This document shows positions 1-7,263 of a stretch of DNA of 7,971 nucleotides, piece by piece; the stretch's first letter is position 1, and every line of letters begins with the position of its first letter. The position numbers and the translations under genes were made by a program. The notes under the pieces were generated by a model. The model did not search any database, had not been told where the DNA came from, and was given only the letters and a program-made list of their open reading frames with translations. The DNA lies in NCBI GenBank assembly GCA_945875045.1, contig CAMCIX010000063.1, forward strand, positions 1 through 7,971, written 5' to 3'. Origin of the DNA: an uncultured Clostridia bacterium (GTDB lineage Bacteria > Bacillota > Clostridia > Oscillospirales > Acutalibacteraceae).

Positions 1-47
1 CTACACACTGCATATCGTCGGCAGCGTCAGATGTGTATAAGAGACAG
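1..47. other. Residual Illumina Nextera Read 1 / i5 adapter (not genomic)
   Basis: Bases 15-28 are TCGTCGGCAGCGTC and bases 29-47 are the Tn5 mosaic end AGATGTGTATAAGAGACAG, together the Nextera Read 1 adapter. Bases 7-14 (ACTGCATA) match the i5 index known as N506/S506, and bases 1-6 (CTACAC) are the tail of the P5 sequence. Genomic DNA starts at base 48. Translating this adapter gives the start MCIRDS on the plus strand and the tail SYTHLTLPTIC on the minus strand, neither of which is biological. Confidence 0.98.
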
Positions 48-561
48 CGGCAGATTTTACGGGGAGAATTTCCTCGCCCGAAACGCGGAACATCTTAGCC
101 GAGGCGAAAATGCCGTAGCCGTATTTTCCGACGTTTTCAAGTCTCTCTTCATATGTTTTTACAAAATCGGTTTTTTTGTTGTCAAACTGTGGGATATATC
201 CGTCAAAGTCTATTTCCCCGCAAAGAGCCTTGGTATCAAGCTCGGTAAGCCTGGAAAAGATTTCAAGCTCCCTTATTGCGTTTTGCTTTAGGCTTTGCGG
301 AATTTCGGATTTCTGCGCCGCAGAAATGATATATCTGTTTTCGTCGGAATACACCGCGCGGCACAGAAAATCCGAAAAGCAATAATTGTCGTCCGATAGG
401 GAATAAACGAATTTTCCGAACAGACTAAGCTTTTCTTTTATGTCGCCGTCCGAGCTTAATAGCCCGATAAGGGCGCTCATTGTTTCATATTTAAGTATTC
501 CCCTGAACACGCTAAGCGCCGACAGCTCGCACGCAAGCTTTTTTTCCTCCTGTTCGGTCAT
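48..561 (-). CDS. Putative DUF815-type AAA+ ATPase, N-terminal part, cut by contig end
   Basis: About 171 genuine residues are present before the reading frame runs into adapter; the last 14 or so residues of the apparent ORF and its stop are adapter translation. The fragment is soluble and largely helical, with no signal peptide or membrane segment. Its layout matches my memory of the N-terminal region of DUF815 ATPases of Firmicutes: LSVFRGIL near residues 16-23, a helical stretch, TDFVKTYEERLENVGKYGYG at 131-150, and IFASAKMF followed by LPVKS at 166-170, just before the AAA+ core would begin. The Walker A and B motifs lie outside the window, so ATPase activity cannot be seen. The ATG lies 10 bases after the ilvD stop, with a modest AAGG-type ribosome site inside the end of ilvD, so it is probably cotranscribed with the ilv operon. 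The family's role is poorly known. The family call is from memory and could be wrong. Confidence 0.6.
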
Positions 562-571
562 TGTCTACACC

Positions 572-2242
572 TTATCCCTTGAATTTGTTAATAACCGCGC
601 CCTTGTCTGCGGAGCTTACTTGCGCCGCGTAACGGGCGAGCGCGCCGCCTATATCGGTTTTGCGCTTAATTTCCATTGTCTTTTTGCGTTCCTCGATCTC
701 CTCGTCTGATACCTTAAGCTCAATTGAGTATTCGGGGATATTAATTGAAATAATGTCGCCGTCCTTAACATAGGCGATTATTCCGCCGCTTACCGCCTCG
801 GGGGAGATATGACCTATTGATGCGCCCCTTGTAGCGCCCGAGAAACGTCCGTCTGTGATAAGCGCAACGTCCTTGTCAAGTCCCATACCCGCGATAGCCG
901 AGGTGGGGGAGAGCATTTCCCTCATTCCGGGGCCGCCCGCAGGACCTTCATAGCGAATAACCACAACGTCGCCCTTTTCAATTTTACCCGCGTAGATGGC
1001 GGCGATTGCCTCCTCCTCGCTCTCGAAAACCTTTGCAGGACCTTCGTGAACAAGCATTTCGGGGGCTACTGCACTTCGCTTTACAACACAGCCGTCGGGC
1101 GCAATATTACCGCGAAGCACGGCGATACCGCCTGTCTTTGAATAGGGGTTTTCAACCGTGCGGATAATTTCGGGATCCTTGTTAACGGCGGTTTCAATGT
1201 TCTCGCCCAAGGTCTTGCCTGTGCAGGTCATAACGCTTGTGTCAAGCAAATTAAGCTTAGTAAGCTCTTTAAGTACCGCGTAAACTCCGCCCGCCTCGTT
1301 TAAATCCTCCATATAGGTACGACCCGCGGGGGCTAAATGGCAGAGGTTGGGGGTTTTTTCGCTTATCTCGTTCGCCATATCAAGGTTAAACTCCACACCG
1401 CACTCGTTTGCGATTGCGGGGAGATGAAGCATACTGTTTGTAGAACAGCCGAGCGCCATATCGGCGGTAAGGGCGTTCTTTATAGCCGCCGCGGTCATAA
1501 TATCGCGGGGACGGATATTCTTTTTAACCAGCTCCATAACCTGCATACCCGCGTGCTTTGCAAGCTCGATTCTCGCAGAATAAACCGCGGGGATTGTGCC
1601 GTTGCCGCGAAGTCCCATACCCAAAACCTCGGTAAGGCAGTTCATAGAGTTCGCGGTATACATTCCTGAGCAGGAGCCACAGGTCGGGCAGGTGTTTTCC
1701 TCGCATACGCAGAGCTGTTCCTCGTCAATCTTGCCCGCCTTAAAGGAGCCTACCGCCTCAAACATACTTGAAAGGCTGGTCTTTTTGCCGTCAACCCTGC
1801 CGGCTAACATCGGTCCTCCGCTTACGAAAACGGTGGGGATATTAACCCTTGCCGCCGCCATTAAAAGACCGGGGACGTTTTTGTCGCAGTTAGGCACCAT
1901 AACAAGCCCGTCAAAGCCGTGGGCTAATACCATAGCCTCGGTGGAATCGGCGATTAAATCGCGGGTGATAAGGGAATACTTCATTCCCGTGTGACCCATT
2001 GCAATACCGTCGCAAACAGCTATTGCGGGGAAGACTATAGGCGTTCCTCCCGCCATTGCAACCCCTAACTTTACCGCCTCAACGATTTTGTCAAGGTTCA
2101 TATGCCCCGGAACTATCTCGTTATAGGAGCTGACAATACCTATAAGCGGTCTTGCCTGCTCCTCCTTTGTAAGCCCTAATGCGTGGTAGAGACTGCGGTG
2201 CGGCGCGTTGTGCGCACCGTCAACTATTCTATCCTTAACCAT
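572..2242 (-). CDS. ilvD: Dihydroxyacid dehydratase
   Basis: This enzyme removes water from 2,3-dihydroxy-isovalerate and 2,3-dihydroxy-3-methylvalerate to give the 2-oxo acids of valine/leucine and isoleucine. It is cytosolic and carries an Fe-S cluster. At 556 residues it has normal family length. Visible motifs are PNCDK at 117-121 (cluster Cys119 and a lysine that binds Mg as carbamate in the family), [19 protein letters not shown] around 184-202 (Cys191 the expected ligand), CSTNSMLHL at 266-274, [11 protein letters not shown] at 433-443 and GRFSGATRG at 465-473. Position 46 is Gly (VPGH), as I recall for E. coli IlvD, not the Cys of plant-type [2Fe-2S] enzymes (TCNMH). An oxygen-sensitive [4Fe-4S] cluster is therefore inferred. 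Cys77 (AVCDG) is a further possible ligand. The ATG sits 24 bases after the ilvC stop with a GAGG site 8 bases upstream, the last biosynthetic gene of the operon. Confidence 0.97.
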   Translation of the reverse strand: MVKDRIVDGAHNAPHRSLYHALGLTKEEQARPLIGIVSSYNEIVPGHMNLDKIVEAVKLGVAMAGGTPIVFPAIAVCDGIAMGHTGMKYSLITRDLIADSTEAMVLAHGFDGLVMVPNCDKNVPGLLMAAARVNIPTVFVSGGPMLAGRVDGKKTSLSSMFEAVGSFKAGKIDEEQLCVCEENTCPTCGSCSGMYTANSMNCLTEVLGMGLRGNGTIPAVYSARIELAKHAGMQVMELVKKNIRPRDIMTAAAIKNALTADMALGCSTNSMLHLPAIANECGVEFNLDMANEISEKTPNLCHLAPAGRTYMEDLNEAGGVYAVLKELTKLNLLDTSVMTCTGKTLGENIETAVNKDPEIIRTVENPYSKTGGIAVLRGNIAPDGCVVKRSAVAPEMLVHEGPAKVFESEEEAIAAIYAGKIEKGDVVVIRYEGPAGGPGMREMLSPTSAIAGMGLDKDVALITDGRFSGATRGASIGHISPEAVSGGIIAYVKDGDIISINIPEYSIELKVSDEEIEERKKTMEIKRKTDIGGALARYAAQVSSADKGAVINKFKG

Positions 2243-2266
2243 AACTCTATCCTCAATTAATAAGTA

Positions 2267-3289
<1,023 letters not shown>

Positions 3290-3322
3290 TTACTCCTTTA
3301 AAATAATATTCGAAATAAATTT

Positions 3323-3811
3323 TTAAACGATAGTACGTCCTCTTTCAAGGGCGACAACGCCGGTTCTGCAAAGCTCGATTATTCCGAGGGGCTTCATTAC
3401 GTTTATAAAGGCGTTGATTTTTGAAGGCTCGCCCGTCACCTCAACACAGAGGGTTTCGGGGTTGTAGTCGATAACCTTGGCTCTGTAGATTTCAGACGCC
3501 GCCATTACCTCACTGCGGTTTTCGGGTGAATTTTTCACCTTTACGAGCATAAGCTCGCGCTCAACCGTCTGGTTTTCGTCAAGTAACTCGACGTTTTTTA
3601 CGTTGTGAAGCTTTTTGAGCTGGTTAATAAGCTGTTCCCTTGCGTAATCGTCGCCCTTTAGGGTTACGGTAATTCGGGAAAACTCGGGGTTATCGGTTTC
3701 GCCGACCGTAAGGGAGTCAATGTTAAAGCCCTTTCTCATAAACAGTCCCGAAACTCTTGTAAGCACGCCGTACTTGTTTTCAACCAAAGCGGCAATTACA
3801 AACCTTTTCAT
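3323..3811 (-). CDS. ilvN: Acetolactate synthase regulatory (small) subunit
   Basis: This subunit binds IlvB, activates it and confers feedback inhibition by valine. At 162 residues it is the standard length. An ACT domain fills roughly residues 3-75 and starts with the family motif NKYGVLTRVSGLFMRKGFNI at 12-31. Asn12, Gly15 and Asn30 line up with Asn11, Gly14 and Asn29 of E. coli IlvH, which form the valine site, so valine control is likely retained (inference by alignment from memory). The C-terminal domain (about 85-160) includes ELMLVKV and RTGVVALERG. The ATG overlaps the ilvB stop as ATGA (3808-3811), with a strong AAGGAGGAGG site inside the end of ilvB. This implies translational coupling and balanced subunit production. 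Confidence 0.96.
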   Translation of the reverse strand: MKRFVIAALVENKYGVLTRVSGLFMRKGFNIDSLTVGETDNPEFSRITVTLKGDDYAREQLINQLKKLHNVKNVELLDENQTVERELMLVKVKNSPENRSEVMAASEIYRAKVIDYNPETLCVEVTGEPSKINAFINVMKPLGIIELCRTGVVALERGRTIV

Positions 3812-5508
3812 TTGTTCGCCTCCTCCTTTGAAGTGATAATATCTTCAATAGAGCCGCCGGGCGGCAGCATAGGAAGAACAAACTCGTCTTTACCTATAAT
3901 CGCGTCTATAAGGTAGGGTCCGTCGTGGGTCATAGCACGTTTAAATGCGGCTTCAAACTCCTCGGGAGTAGCTACCTGCTCGCCCGGGAGCCCAAAAGCC
4001 TCGGCAAGCTTTACAAAATCGGTTTTTCTGCCAAGTACGGTGTTGGAATAACGCTTGCCGTAGAAAAGGGTCTGCCATTGGCGCACCATTCCGAGAACGC
4101 CGTTATTCATTATTACCGTAACAACGGGGGTATTATATGTAACCGCAGTCGCAAGCTCGTTTAAATTCATTCCGAAGCTTCCGTCCCCCGTGATAAGCAC
4201 GGTGCGGTCGCCAGACGCTATCTGCGCGCCTATCGCCGCGCCCAAGCCGTAGCCCATTGTGCCTAAGCCTCCGCTAGAGGCAAAGCGGCGGGTTCTCTCA
4301 AAATCGGTGTACTGCGCCGCCCACATCTGGTGCTGACCTACGTCGGTGGCGATAACGGTGTTTCCGTCCTTGACCTCATTTATAATGTCGAACATCTTTT
4401 TAGGTGTAAGGGCATATTTGTCCGCCGCCTCCGCCTTATCGCTTATCGCCTTGCCCTTTGCCTTAAGCTCGGCAATCCTTTCGTGCCATTCGGGGTGGGT
4501 CTGCGTCTCGCACCTTTCAAGTATTCTCGAAAGTGAGGAGACAATATCGCCTATTATGCCCACGTCAACCTTGACGTTTTTATTAATCTCGGAAAGGTCG
4601 GTGTCAAGCTGAATAATTTTAGCGCCCTTTGAGTATTTTGCGGTGTTGCCCGTCGCCCTGTCGCTGAAGCGAACCCCGATTCCGATTATCAGGTCTGCGT
4701 CCTTGTTAGCCATAGAGGAGGCGTACTTGCCGTGCATACCCTGCATACCGAGGAAACGGTCGTAGGAGTTGGGAAGCGCCGAAAGTCCCATAAAGGTACA
4801 GCCGATATATCCGTCAATCTTTTTGGCTAACGCCTTAATGTCGTTTGTCATACCCTCGCCCGCGGCGCCGCCGCCTATGTAAATATAGGGGCGCTTGGCT
4901 TTATTGATAAGCTCAACCGCGCGGTCAATGTCGCTGTCGGGCGCAATTGCCTGCTCAAAGTAGGGGACAACCCCCTTGTATTCAAATTCGCACTCGGCTA
5001 TCTGAACGTCCTTGGGAATATCGATAAGCACGGGACCGGGTCTGCCGGATTTTGCAATAGCGAAGGCTTCGCGAATAGTGTCGGCAAGCTCTGTAACATC
5101 GCTTACAAAATAATTGTGCTTTGTAATCGGAATGGTAATGCCCGTGATGTTAATTTCCTGAAAGCTGTCCTTTCCTATAAGGGTGGTGGGGACGTTGCCC
5201 GTAATAGCCACCATAGGTATCGAGTCGAGCATCGCGGTCGCAATACCCGTAACAAGGTTTGTAGCCCCCGGACCTGAAGTTGCAATTACAACGCCAACTT
5301 TGCCCGTAACGCGGGAATAGCCGTCCGCCGCGTGGGACGCGCCCTGCTCGTGGGCTGTTAAATAATGGTTAATTCGGTCGCTCGCCTTGTAAAGCTCGTC
5401 ATAAATGTTTAACACCTGACCGCCCGGGTAACCGAAAACGTCGGTAACGCCCTGCTCTATAAGCGTTTCAATGACAATGCGCGCGCCTGTCATTTTTTCC
5501 TTATTCAT
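3808..5508 (-). CDS. ilvB: Acetolactate synthase catalytic (large) subunit
   Basis: This ThDP- and FAD-dependent enzyme condenses two pyruvates to acetolactate, or pyruvate with 2-oxobutyrate to acetohydroxybutyrate, the committed step of branched-chain amino acid synthesis. At 566 residues it has the usual length. The N-terminal pyrimidine-binding domain has GYPGGQVLNIYDEL (26-39) and the catalytic Glu54 (AHEQG). The FAD-binding middle domain includes GVRFSDRATG (278-287). The C-terminal domain has the ThDP/Mg motif from GDGS (441-444) to MNNG (467-470), followed by VRQWQ with Trp478. These features mark a true anabolic AHAS rather than a generic pyruvate oxidase or the catabolic AlsS. The ATG has an ideal AGGAGG site and is preceded directly by a leucine T-box. 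Gln30, Ser115 and Pro550 occupy positions that are Ala122, Ala205 and Ser653 in plant AHAS. Confidence 0.97.
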   Translation of the reverse strand: MNKEKMTGARIVIETLIEQGVTDVFGYPGGQVLNIYDELYKASDRINHYLTAHEQGASHAADGYSRVTGKVGVVIATSGPGATNLVTGIATAMLDSIPMVAITGNVPTTLIGKDSFQEINITGITIPITKHNYFVSDVTELADTIREAFAIAKSGRPGPVLIDIPKDVQIAECEFEYKGVVPYFEQAIAPDSDIDRAVELINKAKRPYIYIGGGAAGEGMTNDIKALAKKIDGYIGCTFMGLSALPNSYDRFLGMQGMHGKYASSMANKDADLIIGIGVRFSDRATGNTAKYSKGAKIIQLDTDLSEINKNVKVDVGIIGDIVSSLSRILERCETQTHPEWHERIAELKAKGKAISDKAEAADKYALTPKKMFDIINEVKDGNTVIATDVGQHQMWAAQYTDFERTRRFASSGGLGTMGYGLGAAIGAQIASGDRTVLITGDGSFGMNLNELATAVTYNTPVVTVIMNNGVLGMVRQWQTLFYGKRYSNTVLGRKTDFVKLAEAFGLPGEQVATPEEFEAAFKRAMTHDGPYLIDAIIGKDEFVLPMLPPGGSIEDIITSKEEANK

Positions 5509-5518
5509 AAAAATATAA

Positions 5519-5524
5519 CCTCCT
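5519..5524 (-). promoter_or_regulatory. Strong ribosome binding site of ilvB
   Basis: AGGAGG lies 10 bases before the ilvB ATG, immediately after the T-box terminator. It lies outside the terminator hairpin, so control acts on transcription termination rather than on access to this site. Confidence 0.9.
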
Positions 5525-5533
5525 ATTAGTTAT

Positions 5534-5586
5534 AAAAAATGCCTCCGCCTCTTTGCTATCCGCTGATAACGTAAAGAGACGAAAGC
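5534..5586 (-). terminator. T-box intrinsic terminator upstream of ilvB
   Basis: On the minus strand the arm GCTTTCGTCTCTTT (5586-5573) pairs with AAAGAGGCGGAGGC (5554-5541) over 14 positions including a few G-U pairs. An inner GTTATC/GATAGC helix sits in the loop, and the run of six T at 5539-5534 follows. The 5' arm segment CTCTTT is the same stretch that pairs with AAAGAG beside the T-box motif, so terminator and antiterminator are mutually exclusive. Confidence 0.92.
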
Positions 5587-5843
5587 GTTAAATCACAAAA
5601 TATATTCTTCCGCGGTACCACTCTTTTTCACCGTCCTAAATAGGGACGGCGCGCTCAGATGCTTTAGACATCTTAACTCTGTTACGGGAGTTCCCGTCTG
5701 CTCCTACTCTCATTCGGTTTCGGACAGCCGCTCCGCGGTGAGTTCAATATCTCTTCCTCAATACCTTGCACCAACCGGCATCTCTCTGTCAGACGAAAGT
5801 AAAATACCTACTATTCCGCATCACTGCGTTTGATATTAAATTT
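5534..5843 (-). promoter_or_regulatory. Leucine-responsive T-box leader of the ilv operon
   Basis: T-box leaders sense the charging state of a specific tRNA and let transcription continue when it is uncharged. All main parts are visible on the minus strand. Stem I starts with TGCGG, closed by CCGCG at about 5734-5738, and carries the distal-loop motifs AGAGAG (5787-5782) and GGTTGGTGCAAGG (5776-5764). The specifier loop reads GAA-CTC-ACC (5745-5737), so the specifier codon is CTC, leucine (5742-5740). Between stem I and stem III lie hairpins at 5684-5697 and 5657-5673. Stem III is CCGTCC/GGACGG (5631-5649). The T-box motif GAGTGGTACCGCGG (5623-5610) has the TGGT bulge that pairs with an uncharged ACCA end. 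A leucine specifier on an ilv operon matches the logic known for the B. subtilis ilv-leu operon. Confidence 0.93.
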
Positions 5844-5849
5844 TCTAAT

Positions 5850-5878
5850 ATTATATCACCGCTTTTTTTATTTGTCAA
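5850..5878 (-). promoter_or_regulatory. Sigma-A promoter of the ilv operon
   Basis: The minus strand has TTGACA (5878-5873) and TATAAT (5855-5850), both perfect consensus hexamers, separated by exactly 17 bases. The start of transcription is expected about seven bases further on, near 5843, which places it just before T-box stem I. Confidence 0.93.
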
Positions 5879-5930
5879 CACTTTAAAGCAAAAAAGTTAC
5901 AAATTTCGTGTTTTTAATTTTACAAAGCCT

Positions 5931-5960
5931 TTCACCGATTTTGCATTTGCTCATATTATG
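5931..5960 (+). promoter_or_regulatory. Possible promoter of the cysteine-rich gene
   Basis: TTCACC (5931-5936) and TATTAT (5954-5959), 17 bases apart, are a weak sigma-A candidate with 4/6 and 5/6 matches. The same bases also read as CACC followed 15 bases later by CATATTATG (5952-5960), close to the mother-cell sigma-K pattern (AC, then CATAnnnTA). The sequence alone does not decide between them. Confidence 0.4.
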
Positions 5961-5961
5961 G

Positions 5962-5984
5962 TATTGAAGTCTATATCTTCAATA
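5962..5984. repeat. 8-bp inverted repeat upstream of the cysteine-rich gene
   Basis: TATTGAAG (5962-5969) and CTTCAATA (5977-5984) form a perfect inverted repeat around a 7-base spacer. It lies just after the putative -10 and before the GGGAGG ribosome site (5992-5997). It could be an operator or a hairpin in the 5' untranslated RNA; there is no T-tract, so it is not a terminator. Confidence 0.6.
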
Positions 5985-6006
5985 ATTTTATGGGAGGCTT
6001 TTATAT

Positions 6007-6849
6007 ATGGCAGATTTAAAAAACGGCTGCCCGCCCGAAAACGGCGCCTTTAAGGAAGCCGTGTGCGTTGACGTGGGCAGAGTCTACGATTCCTGCTGTG
6101 ATCGCGATTGCCTTGAGGATCTTCGCTGCTTCTTTTTGCCCGAGGATCAGGGACTTATATGCAATGCGATAAGCGTTCGTCTGCGCTCGGCGGAGGTACT
6201 TAACGTTTTCATTGACGTGGAGCCCGTTAATTTTAACAAGGGCTTCTATTCCTGCGACCTTACCTTCTTCTTTCTTCTGGAGTTTGACGTCTTTACCGCG
6301 CCCCACTCCTGCCCGCAGTGCATAAGGGGAATTTCCTCATTCTCGAAAAAGGTAATTCTTTTCGGAAGCGACGGCAATGTAAAGATTTTCTCGAACACGA
6401 TGCGTGAGGATGAGCATTGCGACTCCAAAACACGCAGAACCACGAATATGCCGAAATGCGTCGTTCAGGCGGTTGACCCCATTCCGCTTTCCGCCCGCAT
6501 AGGCGAAATTCGCGACTGCTACGAAAACGTGCGCTGTATTCCTAAGAGCATTTGCGACTGCATAGGCGGAAACGTGGTGACCGACCTTAAGGGCGGAGAC
6601 CCCACGGTTTATGTAACGCTGGGACTTTTCACGGTGGTTCAGCTTATAAGAAACGTGCAGATGTTAATACCGGTTTACGATTTCTGTATCCCCGAAAAGC
6701 AGTGCGATTATTCCACCGACCGCCCCTGCGACACCTTTAAGAAAATCAAATTCCCGACCGACGACTTTTTCCCGCCCCGTCCCTGTAAGGCGGACGAAGG
6801 CTGCGGCTGCGGAATGCGCGTAGAGGAAAGCGAAGACGGCGAGGATTAA
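6007..6849 (+). CDS. Cysteine-rich soluble protein of unknown function
   Basis: The product has 280 residues, 22 of them cysteine (about 8%), no signal peptide, no membrane helix and an acidic tail (EESEDGED). The N-terminal part has a dense cysteine cluster at 20, 30, 31, 35 and 41 (VCVDVGRVYDSCCDRDCLED), then strand-rich stretches at 54-98 and 114-130. The middle has CPQC at 102-105 and Cys171, 177, 183 and 185. The C-terminal part has a strand-rich run at 201-224 and closes with Cys260 and CGC at 266-268. The spacings fit no zinc finger or ferredoxin I know. From memory a clostridial family of unannotated proteins shares the YDSC-x-DKDCLED motif; this is unverified. A structural, disulfide-linked or metal-binding role, for example in a spore coat, is possible but not shown. 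The ATG has a GGGAGG site 9 bases upstream. The gene stands alone, divergent from ilvB and convergent with the mutase gene. Confidence 0.85.
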   Translation: MADLKNGCPPENGAFKEAVCVDVGRVYDSCCDRDCLEDLRCFFLPEDQGLICNAISVRLRSAEVLNVFIDVEPVNFNKGFYSCDLTFFFLLEFDVFTAPHSCPQCIRGISSFSKKVILFGSDGNVKIFSNTMREDEHCDSKTRRTTNMPKCVVQAVDPIPLSARIGEIRDCYENVRCIPKSICDCIGGNVVTDLKGGDPTVYVTLGLFTVVQLIRNVQMLIPVYDFCIPEKQCDYSTDRPCDTFKKIKFPTDDFFPPRPCKADEGCGCGMRVEESEDGED

Positions 6850-6866
6850 AAAGAAGAAAGAAAAAC

Positions 6867-6892
6867 ATCGGGACGGCATACACCGTCCCGAT
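6867..6892. terminator. Intrinsic terminator between convergent genes, probably bidirectional
   Basis: ATCGGGACGG and CCGTCCCGAT form a perfect 10-bp stem with loop CATACA, starting 18 bases after the stop of the cysteine-rich gene. On the plus strand only TTT follows. On the minus strand the hairpin is followed by GTTTTTCTTTCTTC, a better U-tract, so it can also stop transcripts arriving from the mutase side. Confidence 0.85.
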
Positions 6893-6913
6893 TTAGACAA
6901 TAGAAATTAGATG

Positions 6914-6936
6914 GCGGAAGGCATAAATGCCTTCCC
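6914..6936. repeat. 23-bp palindromic repeat, copy 1
   Basis: The core GGAAGGCATAAATGCCTTCC (6916-6935) has 9-bp arms around AA. The 23 bases including GC before and C after recur identically at 7173-7195. The two copies bracket the MITE-like element. Confidence 0.95.
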
Positions 6937-6941
6937 GAGAG

Positions 6942-7168
6942 TGTCGATAAACTGTATTTCGCCTCCCTCTGACGAGGGTGCGGGTTGCCGGTGGCAACCG
7001 TTGGGCGAAGTCCAACAGCACCGACCGAAACGGCAGTTGAGAGGTGTCGCGGCTTTGCCGTGACGGAGGGAGAGAAAATGCCTTAATAAAGCCTTTTTCT
7101 GACTACCCCTCAGTCACCTACGGTGACAGCTCCCCTGACAAGGGGAGCCGAAATTGGCTTTTTCGACA
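6942..7168. mobile_element. MITE-like non-coding element with terminal inverted repeats
   Basis: The ends are TGTCGATAAA (6942-6951) and TTTTTCGACA (7159-7168), inverted repeats with one mismatch over 10. The inside has no plausible gene and is full of hairpins. CTCCCTCTG (6963-6971) pairs with CGGAGGGAG (7064-7072) over 9 positions. GGTTGCC/GGCAACC lies at 6983-6999, GTTGG/CCAAC at 7000-7016, GTCGCGGC/GCCGTGAC at 7046-7064, GTCACC/GGTGAC at 7113-7127 and GCTCCCCT/AGGGGAGC at 7129-7148. Very similar strings are, from memory, abundant in gut Clostridia genomes. No target-site duplication is clear at the ends (GAGAG before, ACCT after). Transposition would need a transposase elsewhere. A structured repeat that is not mobile is the alternative. 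Confidence 0.6.
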
Positions 7169-7172
7169 ACCT

Positions 7173-7195
7173 GCGGAAGGCATAAATGCCTTCCC
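7173..7195. repeat. 23-bp palindromic repeat, copy 2
   Basis: Identical to 6914-6936. In this copy the palindrome is the core of a 28-base unit (7172-7199) that begins TGC and ends CTACG, matched by an inverted relative at 7221-7248. Confidence 0.95.
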
Positions 7196-7220
7196 TACGT
7201 TATGACATTAAATTAATCGG

Positions 7221-7248
7221 CGTAGGGAACGGAATTATCCGTTTTGCA
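7221..7248 (-). repeat. Related 28-base palindromic unit with a different core
   Basis: Read on the minus strand it starts TGC and ends CCCTACG, as does the unit at 7172-7199, with the same length. The core is AACGGA/TCCGTT around a 4-base loop instead of GGAAGGCAT/ATGCCTTCC. The two units point towards each other across 21 bases. Confidence 0.6.
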
Positions 7249-7263
7249 TTTAGTTTGTGCGAA

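Noticed and set aside
31..291. Plus-strand ORF starting MCIRDS
   Set aside because: Its start lies in the Nextera adapter and the rest is antisense to the better-supported minus-strand gene.
1596..1994. 132-residue plus-strand ORF opposite ilvD
   Set aside because: Antisense shadow of strongly conserved ilvD coding sequence; no ribosome site or recognisable domain.
5766..6053. 95-residue plus-strand ORF running from the T-box into the cysteine-rich gene
   Set aside because: It crosses the T-box stem I, the ilv promoter and the start of a well-supported gene in another frame.
6016..6306. 96-residue minus-strand ORF opposite the cysteine-rich gene
   Set aside because: Antisense reading; the plus-strand frame has the ribosome site, the terminator and 280 codons without interruption.
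6914..7248. Possible small CRISPR array from repeated palindromes
   Set aside because: Only two identical copies, 236 bases apart, with structured repeat rather than uniform spacers between them and no cas genes in view.
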